Below the pieces are notes generated by a model. That model did no database searches. It saw only the letters and a list, made by a program, of their open reading frames with translations, and was not told the origin of the DNA. From an uncultured Methanobrevibacter sp. (lineage in GTDB: Archaea; Methanobacteriota; Methanobacteria; Methanobacteriales; Methanobacteriaceae), in NCBI GenBank assembly GCA_900319985.1, contig ONQL01000013.1, positions 1-37,030 of the forward strand: a stretch of 37,030 bases of DNA, given 5' to 3'. This document shows, piece after piece, positions 1 through 6,996 of the stretch (within the stretch, counting starts at the first letter, position 1; each line of letters opens with the position of its first letter). The position numbers and the translations under genes were made by a program.

Positions 1-288
1 TTTTAGTTTTATTAATCAAATCTGAGTAAACACTCATTATTAGACATAATATAATCAAGTTAAGATAAGACAAAACCTAATTAAAACTAATACTATTAAT
101 TATAATTCAACTACTATATAAATGTTACCTTATTTTCAACAAAAAGTATGAAAAATCAATCTAAATATTAATTATTATCTTCCAAGAATTTAAAATTTAA
201 AAATAAGATTAGTTTTCAAGTGCTCTCGGACTTTCCTTAAAATCATCATAAAACATATGGTATAACAACCACCATCACCGTGAGTAAA

Positions 289-795
289 ATGAACTTTGAT
301 AAAGACACTTACATCAAATTAATCATATATATCTTATCAAAATGTTACAACAAACCCAATTTGGGAAAGACTGTTCTATGTAACATATTATATTTCATTG
401 ATTTTAATTATTACGAGTTATACGGCACTTTGCTTACAGAGGAAACATATATAAAATCCAAAAAAGGAATTAAGCCAAAACATTTTCTGGAAGTGACACA
501 GGATTTGATTTCTAAAAAGCAACTTTTCTTAAGAAAGGAACCCTATTACAACAGAACAATCCACAGATACTATCTGACAATAATTCCACAAGCCACATTT
601 AACAAAAAAGAGCAGGAACTTATTGATTCATGTATAAATAGATTCAGTGGCCATAATGCAACATCAATCGGTAAATATACAAGAAATGACCCGCCATTCA
701 GCATTGCCAAATTAGGGGAAAAAATAGACTGCAGATACGTATTTTCAAGAAACAGCATTTACTCGGCAATGAAAATTAAACTTAAAAATAAATAA
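289..795 (+). CDS. Panacea (DUF4065)/SocA-like protein, orphan
   Basis: This is a small soluble protein of about 168 residues. The N-terminal half has the layout of the Panacea (DUF4065) domain: a helical start, then a core with LYFIDFNYYELYG followed by an ETYIKSKKGIKPKHF stretch, matching the family's 'LYFID...YG..ltg..Y....GP.p' pattern. Panacea proteins act as antitoxins or proteolytic adaptors (SocA) that neutralise varied partner toxins. I see no toxin-sized ORF beside it on either strand, so a toxin-antitoxin role is only a possibility. An in-frame GTG at 280 is an alternative start. I prefer the ATG at 289 because GTGAG lies a few bases before it, resembling this genome's GGTGA ribosome sites. 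The 280 bases upstream are AT-rich and hold no clear gene. Confidence 0.7.
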   Translation: MNFDKDTYIKLIIYILSKCYNKPNLGKTVLCNILYFIDFNYYELYGTLLTEETYIKSKKGIKPKHFLEVTQDLISKKQLFLRKEPYYNRTIHRYYLTIIPQATFNKKEQELIDSCINRFSGHNATSIGKYTRNDPPFSIAKLGEKIDCRYVFSRNSIYSAMKIKLKNK

Positions 796-851
796 ATTTA
801 TTTATTTTGAACTTATATAATATTATTCATTAAAATACATAGGCAAAAAAC

Positions 852-1288
852 ATGAGTATCAAAGTTAAAAAAAGAAATTTCCTAAAAAAGAAAAAAATTA
901 AAGAAATAAAAGCTGAATTGGGAGACTACGGAGAATTGCTTCAAAACAAAAAAAATGTTGAAATACTTGAAGCCGAACCGAATTCATTTATTCTGGTGGA
1001 TGGCGAACCATACATTATAATAATTGAAGATAAACCATTGTAACCGTTGATATGGGAGCAATCAGATTTGTAAGTAATGGTGCAGACATAATGAGCCCTG
1101 GAATCGTAGCTGCTGACGATGGAATTGAAAAAGGAGACATCGTTTTAATTGTTGATGAAACTCATGGAAAGCCATTAGCTATCGGAGTTAGTCTGATAAC
1201 TGGTGAAGAAATGGTTGAAAATGATTCCGGAAAAGCCGTTGAAACAAAGCATTATGTCGGCGACGATATTTGGAACTTTGAGTTATGA
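852..1288 (+). pseudogene. PUA-domain protein, split by an internal deletion
   Basis: Two adjacent reading frames together make one archaeal PUA-domain protein. Frame 1 (852-1043) gives a basic, Lys-rich start and then EILEAEPNSFILVDGEP, the pre-PUA half. Frame 2 is open from 1040 and reads VTVDMGAIRFVSNGADIMSPG, the hallmark of the PUA fold, ending at 1288. ATG 1052 of the second frame has no ribosome site and lies inside the conserved TVDMGA segment, so it is not a natural start. Homologues as I recall them have a continuous linker of about 15-20 residues between DKP and VTVDM. Here that linker is gone and the frame shifts near 1037-1043. PUA domains bind RNA. arfB starts 10 nt downstream, so the two are co-transcribed. 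A sequence or assembly error would explain it equally well. Confidence 0.75.
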
Positions 1289-1298
1289 AGGTGATGAA

Positions 1299-1991
1299 AT
1301 GGCAGAATTAAGATATCGCGCAGGTAGAATTAAAGACCCTGGAGTGCACAAAATCGGAATAATAGCACTCGGATCACACTTAGAAAACCATGGCCCTGCA
1401 CTTCCAATCGACACCGATGCAAAGATTGGAGCACATATTGCATTTCAATCATCTCTAGAAACTGGAGCCAAATTCTTAGGGATAATATTTCCGGCATATG
1501 AATTGGATGAAATCGACCACGGAGTTCATGTTTCCCTTGAGGAATTAAAAGAAAATGTAATTAATACCCTTAACTCTGCTAAAAAATTTTTAAACATAGA
1601 AAAAGTAGTTATTGTAAATGCTCATGGCGGAAACATCCCCCTTATGGCTGAATTATGGGATATTGAGGATAAAACTGACTTAGCAATTGTATTTAACAAT
1701 AAGGTTATCTCCTCTGAAGGTCCTCACGGAGGCAGTGGCGAATTGTCAATGGCCAAAGTCTTAGGTATTTTAAACGAAGACGAAATCGAAAATCAGGCTA
1801 ATGTTAATGAATATGAAGAAGTTGGCCTGTACGGATTTAAAAAAGCTCGTGAAAATGATCCAAACATTGAAGAAGGGGCAAGAGACGTTGAAGAAAATGG
1901 AGTCTATGTAGACGAAGTTTATGGAAAAAGATTATTTAATTTAGCTATCAATTCAGTTCTTTTGGATGTTGAAAAATTATTGGATTTTTAA
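1299..1991 (+). CDS. arfB: FAPy deformylase ArfB (riboflavin/F420 biosynthesis)
   Basis: A creatininase-fold metal hydrolase of 230 residues that removes the formyl group from 2-amino-5-formylamino-6-ribosylaminopyrimidin-4(3H)-one 5'-phosphate. This is the second step of the archaeal pathway to riboflavin and to the deazaflavin of F420, after GTP cyclohydrolase III (ArfA). The metal-site motifs of the family are visible: GSHLENHGPALPIDTD near residues 25-40, VNAHGGN near 115-121, and EGPHGGSGE near 145-153. The frame is open upstream to 1203, but the true start is the ATG at 1299, preceded by GGTGAT at 1290-1295. The upstream part only overlaps the PUA gene in another frame. It follows the PUA gene by 10 nt. 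The stop is followed at once by the oligo-A tract that serves the convergent gene. Confidence 0.9.
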   Translation: MAELRYRAGRIKDPGVHKIGIIALGSHLENHGPALPIDTDAKIGAHIAFQSSLETGAKFLGIIFPAYELDEIDHGVHVSLEELKENVINTLNSAKKFLNIEKVVIVNAHGGNIPLMAELWDIEDKTDLAIVFNNKVISSEGPHGGSGELSMAKVLGILNEDEIENQANVNEYEEVGLYGFKKARENDPNIEEGARDVEENGVYVDEVYGKRLFNLAINSVLLDVEKLLDF

Positions 1992-2000
1992 AAAAAAAAA
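1990..2000 (-). terminator. Oligo-T terminator of the Ser-rich gene
   Basis: A run of 11 A on the plus strand, read as T11 on the minus strand, lies 12-22 nt beyond the stop of the minus-strand Ser-rich gene. Archaeal RNA polymerase terminates on such U-runs. It overlaps the arfB stop. Confidence 0.55.
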
Positions 2001-2012
2001 GAAAAATGGCGA

Positions 2013-2444
2013 TTAGCCAACAGTTGTTTCAACATTAGAACTACTGGAACCAGAGCTGGAACCAGATGAACTAGAACCAGAACCAGATGAGCTGGAACCA
2101 GATGAACTAGAACCAGAACCAGATGAGCTGGAACCAGATGAACTAGAACTTGAACTGCCAGAGCCTTGTGATGATGAACCGGAGTCTGTGGTTGTCTCCA
2201 CATTATGGGAATTATCAGATGATGAACTGGAACGACTACCAGAATCATGATAACTGTTAGAACCGTAACTTTCACCACTATGTCCATTTTCAACAAACGA
2301 TGAGAGATTGTCTAAAACTCCTTCATTAGTCTTATTTGGCAAAATGGATATTGGTCCTGTCATAGCTCCAAATACGCTAGCTAAGCAAAAAGCAACTATA
2401 GCAACTATAAAAATTACCAATACTGTAGCAGATTTACTTGACAC
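2013..2444 (-). CDS. Ser/Gly-rich surface protein with one N-terminal membrane segment
   Basis: An exported or membrane-anchored low-complexity protein of about 143 residues. Residues 5-30 form one hydrophobic segment (SATVLVIFIVAIVAFCLASVFGA). A short linker follows (about 30-60), then a long Ser/Gly tract (about 70-138) built from SSSSG/SGS blocks and ending in SNVETTVG. No enzyme domain is visible. The Ser-rich part could be an O-glycosylated, wall-spanning stalk, but that is inference. The frame opens at GTG 2453, yet GGTG at 2451-2454 overlaps that codon and sits 6 nt before GTG 2444, which I take as the start. The tract is encoded by near-perfect 36-bp DNA repeats, so its length probably varies between strains. 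It is divergent from yigZ, with about 60 bp between them. Confidence 0.6.
   Translation of the reverse strand: MSSKSATVLVIFIVAIVAFCLASVFGAMTGPISILPNKTNEGVLDNLSSFVENGHSGESYGSNSYHDSGSRSSSSSDNSHNVETTTDSGSSSQGSGSSSSSSSGSSSSGSGSSSSGSSSSGSGSSSSGSSSGSSSSNVETTVG
2054..2151. repeat. 36-bp tandem repeat in the Ser-rich gene
   Basis: A 36-bp unit starting GAGCTGGAACCAGATGAAC begins at 2054, 2090 and 2126, with about 2.7 copies and near-identical sequence. It encodes a 12-residue Ser/Gly block on the minus strand. Identity at DNA level, beyond what the protein requires, points to recent slippage or unequal exchange. Confidence 0.8.
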
Positions 2445-2514
2445 TATTAACACCTTGTAAAAAATTTATTAACTATAATATGTTTAATTAATTATATAAA
2501 TATATAGGATTATT

Positions 2515-3114
2515 ATGAAAACAATTAAAAAAGCAGTTCAATGTGAAATAAATGTAAAAAAATCTCAATTTATTTGCTCATTATTTCCAACTAAAACAAA
2601 AAAGGAATCAAAAGAAATTATCCAAAAGTTAAATGAACAGTATAGCGATGCTACCCATAACTGTACCGCATATATTGCAAGTGACGGAGAGGGATTTGAT
2701 GATGATGGGGAACCTGGCGGAACCGCCGGAAAACCAATGATCAATGTTTTAAGAAAGAATGAACTCCACAACATTACTGCAGTTGTTACAAGATACTTTG
2801 GCGGTATCAAATTAGGTGCAGGAGGGCTTGTAAGGGCTTATTCAAAATCTGTTCTGGAAGCTATAAGCGAAGCTGAAATTGTTGAAATCGAAGAATATGA
2901 CGTTTATAAACTCACTTTTGAATATTGTGATATCAAAATTGCAGACACTGAAGTCAGAAACAATCAATTGACTACTATCAGTAAAGATTATACTGATAAG
3001 GTAAGCTATGAAATCGTATCTAAAGACAATCGAGACATTGAAAAAATATTTGAAAAATACTCCGGCAAAATCAACGTCGAATATAAAAATAAACAGTTTT
3101 TAGAAAAAATTTAA
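2515..3114 (+). CDS. YigZ/IMPACT family protein
   Basis: A 199-residue member of the IMPACT/YigZ (UPF0029) family, full length. The N-terminal domain (about 15-125) shows the conserved core: ATHNCTAYIASDGEGFDDDGEPGGTAGKPM in pieces, then VVTRYFGGIKLGAGGLVRAYS. The C-terminal 70 residues fit the ferredoxin-like DUF1949 domain. Eukaryotic IMPACT proteins modulate translational control through GCN1; bacterial and archaeal members have no settled function, though RNA or ribosome contacts have been proposed. The ATG is preceded by a TATA-rich stretch (2490-2505) shared with the divergent Ser-rich gene, with only a weak AGGAT ribosome site. It is convergent with the rubredoxin cluster. Confidence 0.85.
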   Translation: MKTIKKAVQCEINVKKSQFICSLFPTKTKKESKEIIQKLNEQYSDATHNCTAYIASDGEGFDDDGEPGGTAGKPMINVLRKNELHNITAVVTRYFGGIKLGAGGLVRAYSKSVLEAISEAEIVEIEEYDVYKLTFEYCDIKIADTEVRNNQLTTISKDYTDKVSYEIVSKDNRDIEKIFEKYSGKINVEYKNKQFLEKI

Positions 3115-3122
3115 AAAAAAAA
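3113..3122 (-). terminator. Oligo-T terminator of the rubredoxin cluster
   Basis: An A10 run on the plus strand (T10 on the minus strand) about 12 nt past the stop of the last rubredoxin gene. It overlaps the yigZ stop codon. Confidence 0.5.
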
Positions 3123-3134
3123 GAAATGAAGAAC

Positions 3135-3245
3135 TTATTGTTCTTCAAAGTTTTCAGCACCTACACCACACATAGGGCAGGTAAAGCCTTCTGGTAATTC
3201 ATCCGCTTCGTGGACGTATCCACATACTTTACAAACGAAAGCCAT
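3135..3245 (-). CDS. Short rubredoxin (36 aa)
   Basis: A 36-residue one-iron electron carrier. Two knuckles, CKVCGYVHEADE near residues 5-16 and CPMCGVGAENF near 24-34, supply the four Cys ligands of an Fe(SCys)4 site. The spacer between them is much shorter than in ordinary 52-54 residue rubredoxins and resembles the C-terminal rubredoxin domain of rubrerythrin. The start ATG is preceded by AGGGGA at a suitable distance. It lies 11 nt behind another short rubredoxin gene and is probably co-transcribed. In anaerobic archaea such proteins feed electrons to peroxide- or oxygen-detoxifying enzymes, but no such partner is seen within the window. Confidence 0.85.
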   Translation of the reverse strand: MAFVCKVCGYVHEADELPEGFTCPMCGVGAENFEEQ

Positions 3246-3256
3246 TTTAAATTCCC

Positions 3257-3376
3257 CTATTCTACTTCTTCAAACATGTCAGCAGTAGCGCCGCACATAG
3301 GACATTTGTAGTCTTCTGGGAGTTCATCAAATTCGTCAGTTACAAATCCGCAAATTTTGCATTTAAATTTTGCCAT
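3257..3376 (-). CDS. Short rubredoxin (39 aa)
   Basis: A 39-residue rubredoxin with ligands in CKICGFVTDEFDE (residues 6-18) and CPMCGATADMFEE (25-37). It is a close paralogue of the following 36-residue gene, sharing the short inter-knuckle spacer and the acidic tail, which suggests tandem duplication. The ATG is preceded by GGAGAT at about 7 nt spacing. It is the first gene of a likely two-gene unit, because about 100 bp of AT-rich DNA separates it from the longer rubredoxin upstream. Confidence 0.85.
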   Translation of the reverse strand: MAKFKCKICGFVTDEFDELPEDYKCPMCGATADMFEEVE

Positions 3377-3480
3377 AATAACAATCTCCATATTTTGATT
3401 ATATTTGCATTAAATTTTATAGTATTTAAACTTTTACAATTTAACTTAATATTATTTTTGCAATGTAATAATATATAAAA

Positions 3481-3642
3481 CTATTCAACTTTTTCAAACA
3501 TAGCCTTAGCCATTCTACACTTTGGACACTTAAAGGAAGATGGTAAATCTTCAAATTTGGTCCCTTCAGGAATATTTAAAGCATCTTCAATGTTATCTTC
3601 ATCAAAAACATAACCACAAATTTTACATTTATAGACAGCCAT
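3481..3642 (-). CDS. Rubredoxin (53 aa)
   Basis: A rubredoxin of ordinary length (53 residues). Ligands are in YKCKICGYVFDED (4-16) and FKCPKCRMAKAMF (38-50), with a 29-residue spacer containing the usual IPEGTKFEDLP segment. The second knuckle reads CPKCR rather than the common CPxCG, a mild departure at the residue packing beside the iron. The start is secured by a strong GGAGG 7 nt upstream. A TATA-like ATTATATAC at about 3662-3670 fits a promoter of its own. It is the third rubredoxin in 500 bp, pointing to specialised redox partners rather than one generic carrier. Confidence 0.88.
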   Translation of the reverse strand: MAVYKCKICGYVFDEDNIEDALNIPEGTKFEDLPSSFKCPKCRMAKAMFEKVE

Positions 3643-3713
3643 GAAATAGCCTCCTTTAAAGTATATAATATTATTTAGATAATCAGAATATAAGTGTTTT
3701 ATTATTTTGCAAA

Positions 3714-4577
3714 CTAAAATCTGTTTGGAACTTTCAAATGGTCAGGAAGCGGTTTGATACGCGCAGGTGTTCCTATAGCCAAATAAAACGGAGGAACACT
3801 ATGAATTACAATAGCACCAGCAGCAACAATTGCACCTTCACCAATTTCAACATTTGACAGGAATGTTGTGTTCCCACCAATAGAAGCTCCTCTCCTAACC
3901 TTAGGTCCTTGAAGTTCATAATTGATTCTTACAGGATATTTATCATTAGTAAAACAAGCACAAGGCCCAATAAATACATTATCCTCAATTACTGAATTAG
4001 TTGGAATATATACATTTGATTGGATACTGACATCATTTCCGATAATCACATCACCTTCAATAACAGTATTGGTTCCAATTAGAACATCATCCCCAATATT
4101 TGTATTTTCACGAATTACTACATTGTGTCCTGTTCTGAAATTATCCCCAATAACCACATCATTATAGATTATTGAATTGGATCTGATAGTGTGATTTCTA
4201 CCTATGACCGGAGGTCTTGAATTTGGAGAGTATTCAACACCAAATTGAATATTCTGGTCAGATGGAAATTTTAATTCAGGTTTTGAATAATCTGGTTGGA
4301 TAGATTCTCTTTCAATAGTGGTTGGTCTTTCATAAACTATTTCATCACGTTCAACCCTTTGAGGAGGCCTATATAAATTATCCTGATTTTGATAAATCTG
4401 CCTTTGATAATTAGGATTAATAGTTTCCCTAGGCGCATTCTCTTCAATAGGCATATGGACTACATGAGGCTGCCTTTCTTCATGAGAATAGTAATGATGA
4501 TTATCCTTGTGTTGTTCATAAGGTTTTTCTCTATTCTTTGATTGTTTATCATCAAGAGATTGTGAAAATCTAACCAT
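3714..4577 (-). CDS. Left-handed beta-helix (hexapeptide) acyltransferase with disordered N-terminus
   Basis: A 287-residue protein in two parts. Residues 1-115 are polar and low-complexity, rich in Gln, Asn, Arg, His and Pro (for example HKDNHHYYSHEERQ), with no predicted fold. Residues 120-275 are hexapeptide repeats of the left-handed beta-helix type (IGDNFRTGHNVVIRENTNIG, VIIGNDVSIQSN), then FIGPCACFTNDKYP, and end with AIGTPARIKPLP, the classic trimeric acyltransferase finish. The FTNDKYP element is typical of WlbB/PglD-type sugar-nucleotide N-acetyltransferases, so a role in surface-sugar acetylation is likely, though the acceptor is unknown. The usual helix-side His of these enzymes is not obvious: the FIGPCACFTND stretch has Cys where others have Gly/Val. 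The ATG has AAAGG upstream. Confidence 0.75.
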   Translation of the reverse strand: MVRFSQSLDDKQSKNREKPYEQHKDNHHYYSHEERQPHVVHMPIEENAPRETINPNYQRQIYQNQDNLYRPPQRVERDEIVYERPTTIERESIQPDYSKPELKFPSDQNIQFGVEYSPNSRPPVIGRNHTIRSNSIIYNDVVIGDNFRTGHNVVIRENTNIGDDVLIGTNTVIEGDVIIGNDVSIQSNVYIPTNSVIEDNVFIGPCACFTNDKYPVRINYELQGPKVRRGASIGGNTTFLSNVEIGEGAIVAAGAIVIHSVPPFYLAIGTPARIKPLPDHLKVPNRF

Positions 4578-4714
4578 ATTATCGAACCTTTAGTTAATTA
4601 AATTTAACTACTTAATGAATTAATTTATGTAAGTAATAGGTATATATACTAAATGGTTATAATTAATGATTCGATAAAAAAATAAAAAGATTTTGAAAAA
4701 AATAAAAAAAGGAA

Positions 4715-5752
4715 TTAAATAATTACAAGCAACATCATTAAAACTGCAAATAATAGCATGATGAAGTTATTTCCACCATTATCGTTTATATTTGCTGTTA
4801 TAGTCGAATTATTTAATTGAGTTGAGTTATTCAATTGTGTTGAATTGTTTAATTGTGATAAATTGGAATCCATGTAGTCTCCAACAACACCGTATGCAAC
4901 ATTTTCTGAGTAATAAGGACTAATGAAATTTGATTTTTCAGAATTGTCATCATTATTATCACCCTTATATGAAACCTCATCTGAAGCAAATCCTGATGCA
5001 AGACCCATTGGACAGGACATAACAAGATACTTTACAGCATAATACTCAGTGAAATTATCACTTTCATTCCATGTGTAATTAGAACAATTACCATAATTAT
5101 TCAAGTAATACATTACTAAAAATTTCAAATAATCAGTTTCATTTTGAGTTAAATTAAACATTCCAAATGTTGAAACAATAGAATCATTAATTTTTAAATA
5201 TGTTTCATAATTTTCATCACTCTCATTTAAAGTATAACCGATAGGATTTTCTAGATATGCTTGATAATCATTGAGGAATTGATTGCTTACAGTCCAATTT
5301 TCATCAGAACAACTACCGAATCTATCCAAATAAGACAATATTCTGCCTTCTAAATATTCGAAATCACTGATGTCATAATCGAAATCATAATCCCAATCAA
5401 AATCATAATCCCAATCATCATCCAAATCAGAATAATCATCTAAATCATCATCCAAATCAGAATAATCATCTAAATCATCATCCAAATCAGAATAATCATC
5501 TAAATCATCATCCAAATCCTCATCATCCAAATCAGAATAATCATCTAAATCATCATCCAAATCCTTATCATCCAAATCAGAATAATCATTCACATAAGAA
5601 CCACCAATAGTCCCATCAAACAGAATATTTGTATCATGAGCACTTACTGAGGAAACATTATTATCTGCAGCATATATTGAACCCGCAGACATAATGAGAA
5701 GTACTGAAATTATTGAAATCATCAATAGATTTTTAGTGTTTAAATATCTCAA
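4715..5752 (-). CDS. Asp-rich repeat surface protein
   Basis: A secreted or wall-associated protein of 345 residues. A signal peptide (about 1-29, LLMISIISVLLIMSAGSIYA) is followed by a highly acidic zone (about 55-130) of repeats based on DLDDDLDDYS, changing to WDYDFDWDYDF. A folded-looking middle (about 135-270) contains four Cys (in GSCSDE, GNCSNY and SCPMGL) and many N-glycosylation sequons. A TQLNNS triple repeat (about 305-325) and a C-terminal hydrophobic helix follow. The start is TTG 5752, fixed by a perfect GGAGGTGA six bases before it (5759-5766). The acidic repeat could bind Ca2+ or other cations, or act as a charged spacer, but this is inference. I know of no family for it. Confidence 0.7.
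   Translation of the reverse strand: MRYLNTKNLLMISIISVLLIMSAGSIYAADNNVSSVSAHDTNILFDGTIGGSYVNDYSDLDDKDLDDDLDDYSDLDDEDLDDDLDDYSDLDDDLDDYSDLDDDLDDYSDLDDDWDYDFDWDYDFDYDISDFEYLEGRILSYLDRFGSCSDENWTVSNQFLNDYQAYLENPIGYTLNESDENYETYLKINDSIVSTFGMFNLTQNETDYLKFLVMYYLNNYGNCSNYTWNESDNFTEYYAVKYLVMSCPMGLASGFASDEVSYKGDNNDDNSEKSNFISPYYSENVAYGVVGDYMDSNLSQLNNSTQLNNSTQLNNSTITANINDNGGNNFIMLLFAVLMMLLVII
5421..5590. repeat. 30-bp tandem repeat in the Asp-rich gene
   Basis: Perfect 30-bp units start at 5421, 5451, 5481 and 5526. 15-bp half-units (TCCAAATCCTCATCA and TCCAAATCCTTATCA) sit at 5511-5525 and 5556-5570, and a partial unit follows from 5571. They encode the DLDDDLDDYS blocks. The 30/15-bp phasing shows growth by slippage in multiples of five codons. 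Confidence 0.85.
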
Positions 5753-5868
5753 TTGTTTTCACCTCCATCAAAAAATAATTACATTACTACTTTATATTTA
5801 TTCAAGTATAAATAAATTAAAGAAAAATATTTAATTAAAACGTTAATTAAAAAAAAAAGAAAAGAAGG

Positions 5869-6726
5869 TTAAATTCCTCCAACCAAGGATTTAACCCAAT
5901 CAATAATACCATCTATTGAAAAACCATTGGTACCAGTTTTATTGAATATTCCTGAAACCTTATCAGTGTAGTTATGCACATCCCCTTGTACGTTTTGCAC
6001 TTGTTGGATACTGTCAGCCAAGTTTTCAATATCATTATTAGTAATATTGATGTTATTGTTTTGCACATAATTATTGATTATATTTACAATTTTATTATGA
6101 TCAGTGACATTATCGTTAGATACCTGGCCTTTGACATCATTTACTAATTTAGACAAATCATTAGCATTTACACCAGAATTATTAACAATTTCTGCCTGAG
6201 TGTAAATTTCATCATTTGCTGCTTCTTTAACAGTTTCTGGAATTTTAACATTAGTTACTTCCTCATAAGAGTTCATTATTCCAGCAAGAGCTGATTCACC
6301 AGTAGCCTGTACCGGACTTGTAACATAGACATGTCCTTTAGTGATTCCAGCAGATTTTAAAGCTGAAATATACATATCACCTGTAATTGTAGTAATTTTT
6401 GATTTATCGACACTTACCTGCAGATTATTATTTTCATTCAAATTAACCAAAGCGGATGAAAGTATTTGGCTTGAATCATAAGATTTCCCAGTGATTGAAC
6501 TTGAAACTTTGTTAACTTGATCGGCAGTAATAATTTTTGATCCAGCATTATTCACATTAATATTTGATTGGCTTTTGAAAAAGTCGTCAACGATTGATTT
6601 ATAATTGGAATTTCCATAAGTTGTCTCCCCATAAGTTATCACAACCTTAGAATCAGCTGAAAATCCAACAGGGATTAACATACCAACCACGATTAAAGCT
6701 AACAAAACCATAGTAATTTTACGCAT
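5869..6726 (-). CDS. DUF1002 secreted protein
   Basis: A 285-residue exported protein with an N-terminal signal peptide (MRKITMVLLALIVVGMLIP, cleavage after about FSA). The body matches the DUF1002 family (YpuA-like): VVITYGETTYGNSNYKSIV near residues 28-46, and GHVYVTSPVQATGESALAGI near 130-150. The tail is Asn-rich with several glycosylation sequons. No biochemical role is established for the family; it is common in Firmicutes and gut methanogens and is found at the cell surface. The ATG is preceded by GAGGTGA. It is a separate unit: about 110 bp of AT-rich DNA follows before the Asp-rich gene, with an oligo-A tract at about 5850-5859 that could terminate it. Confidence 0.8.
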   Translation of the reverse strand: MRKITMVLLALIVVGMLIPVGFSADSKVVITYGETTYGNSNYKSIVDDFFKSQSNINVNNAGSKIITADQVNKVSSSITGKSYDSSQILSSALVNLNENNNLQVSVDKSKITTITGDMYISALKSAGITKGHVYVTSPVQATGESALAGIMNSYEEVTNVKIPETVKEAANDEIYTQAEIVNNSGVNANDLSKLVNDVKGQVSNDNVTDHNKIVNIINNYVQNNNINITNNDIENLADSIQQVQNVQGDVHNYTDKVSGIFNKTGTNGFSIDGIIDWVKSLVGGI

Positions 6727-6996
6727 AATTTTTCACCTCTTTTAAAATTCCTAATTTAACTTTGTCAAAATAGTATTTAAATGTTATAGTTTTTTAGACA
6801 ATATCAACACAATATAAACTTTAAAAAAATAATATAAAAAATATACAAACATATACTTTAATATTTTAAAAATTGTTCAAATGTTCGGCATTTTAAATTT
6901 AAAAAAATACTAACTAATAATATTTTAAAAAATCAGAAAAAATAAAAAAAACAATATTAACTTCTTGATACAATACTAACAAATGAGGTAGTTATT

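Noticed and set aside
209..256. Minus-strand 15-codon ORF ending ESPRALEN, with coding-like composition
   Set aside because: No ribosome site, no extension upstream and no recognisable family. It could be a gene remnant but cannot be supported.
1203..1298. N-terminal extension of arfB to ATG 1203
   Set aside because: It overlaps the PUA coding frame, has no family similarity, and a good GGTGAT precedes ATG 1299.
1988..2296. Minus-strand His/Val/Leu-rich ORF of 102 codons
   Set aside because: A shadow frame of the 36-bp repeats in the Ser-rich gene.
5421..5590. Regular 30-bp repeats considered as a CRISPR array
   Set aside because: The units are contiguous with no spacers, and they keep the reading frame of a secreted Asp-rich protein.
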